IMG/VR virus record: IMGVR_UViG_3300037961_002747
Span: 1-27,842 of that record
Source: a virus
DNA: 27,842 nucleotides
Strand: one strand, 5' to 3'
The translations under genes were made by a program, and so were the position numbers. Each line of letters begins with the position of its first letter. Position 1 is the stretch's first letter. The notes beneath the pieces were generated by a model. The model was not told the DNA's origin and searched no databases. It worked only from the letters and a program-made list of their open reading frames with translations. Shown here piece by piece: positions 1 through 6,600 of the stretch.

Positions 1-759
1 TATGCTTTTGCTAGAACACATGTAGATGTATACCAAAAGAAGCTCGGGCCTCATAGTGTTAATGTTTATCTCAATGGTAGACAAAGCATAATAGATGAAA
101 TGAAACCATACATGATTAGTTACACTCAGAAGGAGGCAGGGTTCAAAGCTCAGACAAACGAGCATGTCTTGAAAGTGAGATTGAAAGACAGGACTTATGA
201 GATTATAGATGAGCTAAGAAAACATAAGGTAGTGGAGAGTGAAAAAGTAAAGGATGCTATACTAGGAGACACTGCAGTCAAGGAGATGTCGAAGGTTCAT
301 CAGCTTTGTTCTGGAACTGTGAAGTTTGAGAGTGGTGAGAGTATGATTATTGATAAAACAAAAGCTGAGTTTATACGAACTAAATTTAAAAATAAGAAGC
401 TGGGCATATTTTATAAATTTACTGCCGAGTATAAGGCTCTTAAGGAGGTCTATGGCGATGATTTGACTAACGAATTAGATGAGTTTAAGACAACCAATAA
501 AAACATAGCTCTTCAGATAGTATCTGGAAGGGAAGGAATCAGTTTGAAAGAAGCTGATTGTCTTGTGTACTACAACATTGACTTCAGTGCTTTGAGTTAC
601 TGGCAGTCAAGAGATAGGATGACAACCAAAGACACCAAGGTCAACGATGTCTATTGGATTTTTTCAGAGGGAGGAATAGAAGAAAACATTTACAAAACAG
701 TGTCAAAGAAAAAAGACTATACCCTCAGGCACTTCAAAAAAGATTTATTAAGTTTATAA
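1..759 (+). CDS. SF2 (SNF2-like) helicase, C-terminal part; 5' end outside the window
   Basis: The frame is open from the first base of the window and ends with TAA at 757-759, so this is the C-terminal ~252 residues of a longer protein. It looks like the second RecA-like lobe of a superfamily 2 DNA/RNA helicase. Near the end, after a stretch resembling the strand before motif V, are REGISL (motif V) and YWQSRDRM (a motif VI-like Q-x-x-x-R). These are followed by the tail 'FSEGGIEENIY', typical of phage SNF2/DEAD helicases, where the chain loops back to a family-typical 'EE.IY' helix. The ATP-binding Walker A and DExx motifs must lie upstream and are not visible. Family members remodel or unwind nucleic acid during replication and repair. 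A VRR-NUC nuclease lies 0.4 kb downstream, a frequent phage partnership. The next gene starts 2 bases after the stop. Helicase identity is fairly sure; exact role is unknown. Confidence 0.8.
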   Translation, partial: YAFARTHVDVYQKKLGPHSVNVYLNGRQSIIDEMKPYMISYTQKEAGFKAQTNEHVLKVRLKDRTYEIIDELRKHKVVESEKVKDAILGDTAVKEMSKVHQLCSGTVKFESGESMIIDKTKAEFIRTKFKNKKLGIFYKFTAEYKALKEVYGDDLTNELDEFKTTNKNIALQIVSGREGISLKEADCLVYYNIDFSALSYWQSRDRMTTKDTKVNDVYWIFSEGGIEENIYKTVSKKKDYTLRHFKKDLLSL

Positions 760-761
760 TT

Positions 762-989
762 ATGAAAGAAGCAAAATTAATAGAGATGGCTAACAAGATT
801 AACAAGCTCGAAGAAACAATGGGTTTGGTAATATCTGATTTACGAAACATCAATAGCATAGCAAGAGGTACACTGGAAACTATCAAAAGAATGCCTGACT
901 ATCAAGAGGCTATTGATAAATTAAAAGAAGAAGCAGCTAAAGCAGAAGAAGCTGTTAAAAAACAAAAAGATGAAACTACAAGAGATTAA
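762..989 (+). CDS. Small coiled-coil protein, unknown function (75 aa)
   Basis: The ATG at 762 lies 2 bases after the helicase stop, so I prefer it to an earlier in-frame ATG at 654 that would run inside the helicase gene. The 75-residue product is highly charged and helical. Its first half has spaced hydrophobics (LIEMANKINKLEETMGLV), and its C-terminal third is a Lys/Glu/Ala-rich helix (KLKEEAAKAEEAVKKQKDE), which predicts a coiled coil. There is no signal peptide, no membrane segment and no recognisable catalytic motif. It overlaps the next gene by 20 bases, so the two are probably translated from one early message. I do not recognise the family; an oligomerising accessory to the replication proteins is only a guess. 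Confidence 0.65.
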   Translation: MKEAKLIEMANKINKLEETMGLVISDLRNINSIARGTLETIKRMPDYQEAIDKLKEEAAKAEEAVKKQKDETTRD

Positions 990-1170
990 AAAAGCTGTAG
1001 ACCAGGGTAAGCCAGTTAGATGGGCATCTGATATTTATCATGTTGAAGACTGGGGAGAACAGGGTTATCACATAAGATGTATTTTAAACAACCACGCTAT
1101 CGGTTTAACACACATGGATGAGGTGACTCTGAATGGTGATGAGAGTGAATTTTACATCCAAACAAATTAA
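970..1170 (+). CDS. Small hypothetical protein (66 aa)
   Basis: This 66-residue acidic protein starts at an ATG inside the end of the upstream gene (20-base overlap) and ends with TAA. After a basic helix (LQEIKKAVDQGK) it has a beta-rich body: PVRWASDIYHV, then YHIRCILNNHAIGL and a C-terminal 'DESEFYIQ'. This arrangement resembles the small 'helix plus beta-sheet' proteins often found between replication genes of phages, in which the opening phrase 'I..A...GK.V.W....Y.V' recurs. No catalytic residues can be assigned. A promoter-like box starts just after its stop codon and precedes the nuclease gene. Function unknown. Confidence 0.65.
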   Translation: MKLQEIKKAVDQGKPVRWASDIYHVEDWGEQGYHIRCILNNHAIGLTHMDEVTLNGDESEFYIQTN

Positions 1171-1171
1171 G

Positions 1172-1179
1172 TAAATTTG
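1172..1179 (+). promoter_or_regulatory. Possible Bacteroidetes-type -7 promoter box (TAAATTTG)
   Basis: TAAATTTG matches the Bacteroidetes -7 consensus TAnnTTTG and lies in the 13-base gap between two genes, 4 bases before the ATG of the nuclease gene. If used, the transcript would be nearly leaderless. No clear -33 TTTG is visible at the usual distance. The match may be chance in AT-rich DNA, but the same box precedes several late genes on the other strand. Confidence 0.35.
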
Positions 1180-1183
1180 TGTA

Positions 1184-1423
1184 ATGACCGAGCAACAGAT
1201 TCAGTCAAAGAAAATAAAAGAGCTTGAAGCTGAGGGTTACTTTGTTATTAAATTAATCAAGACTAACAAGAATGGTATACCTGATGTGTTGGCATTACAT
1301 AAAGACTTAGGGGTAAAGTTTTTTGAAATCAAAACTCCAAAAGGAAAAGTGTCAAAGCTGCAGGAATACAGGATAAAAGAATTAGAAGAATATGGCTTTA
1401 CAACAGAGATTTTCAGGGGATGA
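1184..1423 (+). CDS. VRR-NUC family nuclease (79 aa)
   Basis: A stand-alone VRR-NUC domain of the PD-(D/E)xK nuclease superfamily. The core motif is complete: GIPD (Asp34) after a loop with TNKNG, then FFEIKTPKGK with Glu48 and Lys50 as the catalytic E-x-K, and Gln60 in the following helix (KLQEYRIKELEEYG), as in family members. At 79 residues it is the typical length of the phage single-domain form. Related domains act as structure-specific DNA nucleases (for example in FAN1), and phage versions are usually linked to SF2 helicases, as here, so a role in replication or recombination intermediates is likely. The ATG at 1184 follows a TAAATTTG box. The end overlaps the next gene by 32 bases. 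Confidence 0.88.
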   Translation: MTEQQIQSKKIKELEAEGYFVIKLIKTNKNGIPDVLALHKDLGVKFFEIKTPKGKVSKLQEYRIKELEEYGFTTEIFRG

Positions 1424-1754
1424 ATATTATTACGAAATGGAAGAAACATTTTTAGAAGAGTTAGAACAACTACCACCTTTATACAGTGCAGGCATAATTA
1501 TGCAACTAGATAAGTTTGCTACCGAAATGTATGAAGAAACTAAAGTGACTGCTAAACCACGTAGGTTTGGAATGATTGCAGGAGTTGTGGCATTAGCAGA
1601 CCCTTTATTTTTTAGCGTAGAATATTTAAATTCAAAGAGCATGTTCCCTTTGTTTTATAAATTTAATATTATATCTTCCGATGATTATTTAGATTACTTA
1701 AACCTTAATAAAACTACTACAAATGAAAAGAAAAAGTTACAAAGAGATGACTAA
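1392..1754 (+). CDS. Hypothetical protein (120 aa)
   Basis: This 120-residue ORF overlaps both neighbours by 32 bases, as the other early genes here do. The N-terminus is acidic (EYYYEMEETFLEELEQL). A central segment around residues 60-88 is hydrophobic (GMIAGVVALADPLFF) and could be buried or membrane-associated, although it is interrupted by Asp. The C-terminus is polar (NKTTTNEKKKLQ). A second in-frame ATG at 1437 (residue 16) would remove most of the overlap and is an alternative start. I do not recognise the family. The conserved-looking gene order argues that it is real, but no function can be assigned. Confidence 0.55.
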   Translation: MALQQRFSGDEYYYEMEETFLEELEQLPPLYSAGIIMQLDKFATEMYEETKVTAKPRRFGMIAGVVALADPLFFSVEYLNSKSMFPLFYKFNIISSDDYLDYLNLNKTTTNEKKKLQRDD

Positions 1755-2253
1755 ATTAAAAGTTATTCTTGATGAAGTAAAAAATACTTTAGAAACAGAC
1801 ATTAGAGCCAAACGTAGAACTCGTGAATTAGTATATGCACGAGCAGTTTATTATAGATTATGTAAAGATTTAACTTCGCATTCGTTATCTGAGATAGGCT
1901 CTTGCTTACACAAAGACCACGCAACCGTACTACATGGGTTAAAAGTTTTCGAACATCTTGAATTTAACAAAGACTATACTTACATCAAGGCTTATGAACA
2001 AATGTATGATAGATTAAAAATGAATTATTTTATAAAGTTTAATAATTCAAAGGAAATGAAAACCAAATATTATAGGTACGTGAATGAAAATATAAATCTT
2101 AGAGAAAAAAATAAACACTTGAAGTTTTTTGTAAGCAAACAATTAAAAGATGTATTTGAAACGTGTAGAGAGGAGTTTGGGTTTGTTCCACAGACAGCTT
2201 ATTTAAAACAAAGATTTTCTCAAATAAACGAAATGTTGAAAAAAATTTCCTAA
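1723..2253 (+). CDS. DnaA domain IV-like DNA-binding protein (no AAA+ domain)
   Basis: Residues ~28-80 resemble the C-terminal DNA-binding domain of the replication initiator DnaA (Bac_DnaA_C, PF08299). There is a basic helix with RAKRRTRELVYARAVYY, then LSEIGSCLHKDHATVLHGLK. The phrase DHATVLH corresponds to the DnaA signature D-H-S/A-T-V-x-H, which contacts DnaA boxes in the major groove. The AAA+ ATPase domain of host DnaA is absent: the protein is only 176 residues and starts just before the DNA-binding domain. The C-terminal half is helical and charged, with a possible coiled coil (YVNENINLREKNKHL). It may mark a phage origin, compete with host DnaA or act as a repressor. The box similarity is clear; the role is inference. 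Confidence 0.8.
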   Translation: MKRKSYKEMTKLKVILDEVKNTLETDIRAKRRTRELVYARAVYYRLCKDLTSHSLSEIGSCLHKDHATVLHGLKVFEHLEFNKDYTYIKAYEQMYDRLKMNYFIKFNNSKEMKTKYYRYVNENINLREKNKHLKFFVSKQLKDVFETCREEFGFVPQTAYLKQRFSQINEMLKKIS

Positions 2254-2276
2254 CTTTAAGAAAGCATTAACAATTT

Positions 2277-2504
2277 ATGGCTTACACAATAGATGATATT
2301 GATAAGATTTTAGGCTATACATCGTGGAAGGATAAGAAAAAGATTGACACTCTTTTAGAAATAGACGCAGACTTGTATACTAATTTAGGAAAGGAATCAT
2401 CAAAGACACAAATTGAAAATGTAAAGAAAGCCTCAAAAAAAATATATAAGGCAATAAAAACAATCGATGAGTACACAGGAAGGTTATTGTTAAGAGAACA
2501 GTAA
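2277..2504 (+). CDS. Small hypothetical protein (75 aa)
   Basis: A 75-residue Lys-rich protein whose ATG follows a 23-base gap after the DnaA-like gene. That gap begins with TAACTTTA, one base off the TAnnTTTG promoter box. The sequence opens with 'YTIDDIDKILGYTSWKDKKKIDTLLEIDADLY', which looks like a short helix-turn-helix-sized helical bundle, and ends with a Lys-rich helix (NVKKASKKIYKAIKTIDEY). No cysteines, membrane segment or catalytic motif. I do not recognise it. Its position suggests a small early regulator or replication accessory, but that is only context. Confidence 0.6.
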   Translation: MAYTIDDIDKILGYTSWKDKKKIDTLLEIDADLYTNLGKESSKTQIENVKKASKKIYKAIKTIDEYTGRLLLREQ

Positions 2505-2514
2505 ACCTTATAAA

Positions 2515-2703
2515 ATGAATATAACACCGCTAGAGAAAAAGCGAATCCAGAACATTAACTTTATAATGTCAGATATTCATGACTCCGTAAATCAAATCTA
2601 CGAAACATTAATCGACCAAGAGTATGATGATACTCGCAAGTCTATACTGGCTCTTAATAGTAAATTAAAATCTATTAACGAATCAATAAACCATGAGCTA
2701 TAA
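2515..2703 (+). CDS. Small helical hypothetical protein (62 aa)
   Basis: A 62-residue protein of two predicted amphipathic helices: 'LEKKRIQNINFIMSDIHDSVNQIYETLI' and 'DTRKSILALNSKLKSINESI', with heptad-like spacing of Ile/Leu. It starts 10 bases after the preceding stop, and its last codons overlap the start of the phosphoesterase gene by 11 bases, which suggests translational coupling. It could be a small oligomerising or partner protein. No family recognised. Confidence 0.6.
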   Translation: MNITPLEKKRIQNINFIMSDIHDSVNQIYETLIDQEYDDTRKSILALNSKLKSINESINHEL

Positions 2704-3412
2704 AGACTTCCGACCTCGACTCAGAGGAAATAAAAAAGCAGCATTTGATAACCTAACTAAAAAAGAAAGAAGGATACTTGTAATAGGAGACCTGCACGCA
2801 CCATTCACACTTGAAGGATACTTAGATTTTTGTGTGGATATGTACGCTATATACAACTGCAATCAAGTAATATTCATAGGGGATATAATAGACAACCACT
2901 ACGCAAGCTTTCACACAACAGACCCAGATGGACTGGGCGGTGGCGATGAGCTTGAGCTAGCAGTAGAAGATGTGGCTAAATGGTATGAAGCTTTCCCTGT
3001 TGCTGATGTAACGATTGGAAACCACGATAGAATGATTATGCGTAAGGCATTTGATTCTCAGATACCTAAACGTTGGATTAAAAGTTATAACGATGTACTC
3101 GGTACACCTGATTGGAACTGGGTGGAGAACATTGTATATGATGATGTACTCTATGAGCATGGAGAGGGAAGCCAAGCAGCAATGAAAGCCCGTAACAATA
3201 TGATGTCCTCTGTTTGTGGGCATACACACACGTCAGCTTACGTCCAGTGGTATGTAGGTAAAAGGTTTAGAGTCTTTGGTATGCAGGTAGGTTGTGGTAT
3301 AGACGCAAAGAGTTATGCAGCTGCTTATGCAAAGAACTTCAAACGCCAAGCTATAGGCTGTGGTGTTGTTATTGGTGGACACACCGCATTTAATTGTCTA
3401 ATGAATTTATAA
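2693..3412 (+). CDS. Calcineurin-like metallophosphoesterase
   Basis: A 239-residue phosphoesterase of the calcineurin-like superfamily. All metal-binding blocks are present in order: GDLH (Asp33, His35), GDIID (Asp64), GNHD (Asn110, His111), a histidine in YEHGEG (His156) and GHTH (His177, His179). Two bound metal ions would hydrolyse a phosphomonoester or phosphodiester. Phage members of this type are found among replication genes and are often compared with DNA exonuclease/phosphatase families such as MRE11/SbcD, but this one is short and lacks capping domains, so the substrate (nucleic acid end, nucleotide or protein phosphate) cannot be told. It is the last substantial gene of the + strand block. 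A 27-residue ORF starts one base after its stop. Confidence 0.9.
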   Translation: MSYKDFRPRLRGNKKAAFDNLTKKERRILVIGDLHAPFTLEGYLDFCVDMYAIYNCNQVIFIGDIIDNHYASFHTTDPDGLGGGDELELAVEDVAKWYEAFPVADVTIGNHDRMIMRKAFDSQIPKRWIKSYNDVLGTPDWNWVENIVYDDVLYEHGEGSQAAMKARNNMMSSVCGHTHTSAYVQWYVGKRFRVFGMQVGCGIDAKSYAAAYAKNFKRQAIGCGVVIGGHTAFNCLMNL

Positions 3413-3413
3413 T

Positions 3414-3497
3414 ATGAAAAATCCTCAGCAAAGTTTTATCTTCGTGATTCTTCTCAACATACTTATATTCTATATGTTGTTCTGGGTTATCTTTTAA
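3414..3497 (+). CDS. Possible 27-aa single-span membrane peptide
   Basis: The ATG lies one base after the stop of the phosphoesterase gene and the frame ends with TAA at 3495-3497. The product has a short polar head (MKNPQQS) followed by an unbroken hydrophobic stretch of 19-20 residues with Phe, Ile, Leu, Val, Tyr and Trp, enough for one transmembrane helix. The head has one lysine, so the N-terminus may face the cytoplasm. It could be a small membrane or lysis-related peptide, or chance. It overlaps the convergent - strand gene by 11 bases. Confidence 0.4.
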   Translation: MKNPQQSFIFVILLNILIFYMLFWVIF

Positions 3498-3660
3498 GAG
3501 TACGCCTACGTCTTCTCTGACTTATCTTGGTTCTGGATTTAGATTTGGAATGCAATCGTTTTGGCAAACGACCTGGTGGTGTCTCATCTTCCCACTCTTT
3601 AGCCATCTCTGGCATATTAGCGTACATCCATTTTCTTTGTGCTTGACTTTTAAAAGGCAT
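3487..3660 (-). CDS. Small conserved phage protein of the 'MPFKS-AQR' type (57 aa)
   Basis: The start ATG overlaps the stop of the 1608-residue gene by one base (TAATG), and the frame closes with TAA at 3487-3489. The N-terminus, MPFKSQAQRKWMYANMPEMA, followed by KEWEDETPPG and LPKR, strongly resembles a short protein found in very many phages (opening M-P-F-K-S-x-A-Q, then F/W-M and a E-T-P motif). The function of that family is unknown to me. The C-terminus is unusually basic, with five arginines in a row, and could bind nucleic acid. It is the last gene of the late block and converges with the + strand genes. The reading was made codon by codon. Confidence 0.75.
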   Translation of the reverse strand: MPFKSQAQRKWMYANMPEMAKEWEDETPPGRLPKRLHSKSKSRTKISQRRRRRTLKR

Positions 3661-6600
3661 TATCTTTTAGCTTTTAATCTTTTTAAATTATAATTTATTA
3701 TGTTACCAGCTTCAGCGGGAACAATCCCTGCTATATAAAGAGGATAAAGAGCAGCTGTAATTTGTGCTAGTTGTCTTTCTTCTGCGTTAAATATTTTTCC
3801 ATCATATTCCCCGTCTAACATTCCTGAAATTTCAGTAAACTGCGCTGCTTTTTCCCCTAAAATTGAAAACAATCCAAGGTCTTCTATAAGAGGTTTTGAA
3901 CTTTCATAGAATTGATAAGGGTTTTCTCCTTTATCTATGGCTTCAACAAAATCATTAACTCTTCCTACTACCCAATCATCAAGAGGAGGTAAGGGACTTA
4001 AAACATCTGAAACCACATTTGTTAACCTTCCTTTTAATCTATTCTGGAATTGCTGGTTTATTTTTTCTCTATCTTTTTCTTCCGCTCCTAAAGCGCTTGA
4101 AAGTGCTGCGGTTAATTGTGTGAGAGTTAAACCAATAGAATTAAATGCTGCTGTCTCTACAGCTAAACCACCAAGTGAACGCATAGCTGAAGCTCTATCT
4201 TGTTTGCTAGCTGATTTACTAAAGGCAGTATTTATATCAGCATACATTCTTGATTTTTGATTTAATAAAAAGTTTGAAAAAGGAAGAAAAGCTTTTACTA
4301 AAAACCTAACTCTTAAATCTTTACTCTTAAATATTTCACCTTGCAAAGCTGAGGATGAAACGTTTTGTTGTCTATCTACTTGTTGTTGCGCAAAATCAGC
4401 AGCTGCTTCATTAACATCGTGTGTAGTCCAATCAAAAGATGGACTAAATACATTCACATTATTATTATCCTTCATATATTTTGCGTAGTAAGCAACCCAA
4501 GACGCATTAGCTGCAATTTTATCAGGTGAAACTAAAACCTTTTTTAACCACCAAGTTTGAAGGTCATCTATTTTTTTAATTGCTTTATCTGTTTTGGTTT
4601 CTGGTGCTTCTGCTAATTCAGAGTTAATATTTTCTAATTGAACTTCAGTCTCAATACCACGATTTGATATATCTCTTCCAACATCTTTTAACCAATCTCT
4701 AAGCTCAGGCTTGTTTATATATTGTTGAATTCCTTCATACGTATATTCACCACCAGCATTAACCATGGTGTTAAACAATGGAACTAATTGTTTTGGATAC
4801 TGACCTAAACTTCCTAATGTTCTTGACACCCCTACATTAACTAATCTATTAAATTTTCTAGCTAATTTTTCATCGTTCATAGATATATATTGATTGCCTC
4901 TTTTTTGCTGGACAAACTCTTTAAATCTATTAGCTATTAAATTTCTATCTACATCTTTTTTTACAATTTTTTTAAAAGCATCTGATTCGATATAACCTTT
5001 AACTCTTTGAATAGAAGGAGCAGTATATATGTCAGTCAAAGCTTTTCTCATTCTACTTGTCTGAATGTTATCGAAACTTAAATTAACATATCTATTATTT
5101 AATTTAGAGAGCTGTTTGTTTTCTTTGAAGACACCTGTTTCTTTATCATACACTTTTCTTCTATTAATATTTTCTGCATTTAGAATAGGTGCGTCAATAT
5201 CTGGAGTTTCAATATCTCTTAATAGTGTGAAAGCATCAGAGGTATAATTTAAATCATTGTCTAATTTGTTATTATACATATTAATATTTACCTCTTTCAA
5301 CTCAGGATAAAATTTTGCCCACTCAGAAGTTATCCACTCTACAGCTTGTAAATTTGTTTTATCAGCCTTGGAATCTACTTCTTGTGAATTATTAGAATCT
5401 CTTAATATCTTATTAAAAACTTCTTCATATACTTCAGCTCTTGCTACCTCCAAAGGTTGACCAGTGTTTTTTAAATCTATAATTGAGTTATCTATAAGTT
5501 TTTTTCTTCTATCAAAATCATCCTGTATTTTTTTCTCAGACCCTACTGGTGAACGTCTCATAAATGCGACCATTCCTCTTTCTACATTATTTTTAGATGT
5601 ATTAAATGCTTCATTGTTAGGATTAGTTTTAGAAAATTTAGTCGCATAAGAGTTGATAATTTTATTTATGTCAGTTTCAGCTTTTGCTGCACCGTTTCTA
5701 ATTCCTTGAAAACCTGACTCTCTTAAAAACCTTAATGCTTTTGTTTGCCCTTTAAATAAATATTCAGTTAATACAGGTATCGACGCAATATTTTGCCCCC
5801 ATAATCTACCACTTCCTACTAAATCTACTGCGCTAAACCCTTCATTTGCCATGACCTCTGCCATCTGTCCCCCTTCATAGTATTCCACAATCTTTTGCAT
5901 ACCCGCTGTATCAGAATTAGTGGCAAAATTTACTACAGCATCCAAAGCTTCAACTGAATTTTTTACATTTAATTTATCTAAATCCATATTCATAAACCTT
6001 TTCACTATAGATTTTTGTTGTGGTGTAATATCTACTTCTTGACCGGTAAATATATCAATACCTTGTTCTAATTGATTATCGACAAGAGCAGAATAAGTTC
6101 TAAAGGCATCCTTTAAAGATTCTTTTACAATCTGTTCTTTTCCTTCAAATTTATTTTTTATATATGAATCAGGCTCAATACCTTCAGTATTGTATGCTTC
6201 TTCTAATGTTTGTCTAATTTCATTAATTGATAAATCATCTGGTGATTTGCCAGTCAATTCTTCAAAAGCATCCTTTTGAATTTGCGCCTCAGTCTCTTCA
6301 GCTAATTTTATTTGCTCTTCAGTATAAGTTTCTAAATTATTTAAATTTACTGCTGGCGCTATTCTAATACCAGCTTTATCTCTTCTAGTTTTATTTAAGC
6401 CTGCGTTTAAACTTTCTGCTGTAGATATATACTCATCTAAATTTTTAACATTAAAAGGGTCAAGCCTTAAAAATTGTTGCGCACCTTCTTTAACATTAGC
6501 ACTTAAATTCCCTTTAATCTTTTTCTTAATTTGCTTCTGCAAACTAATAGCTTTTTTAAATGACGCTCTTCTTTTAGCTGTTTCAAAAGTTGAGGTAATT

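Noticed and set aside
654-761. Earlier start for the 75-residue coiled-coil gene
   Set aside because: The added residues are encoded inside the helicase gene in another frame and are Arg/Lys-rich without pattern; the ATG just after the helicase stop is more natural.
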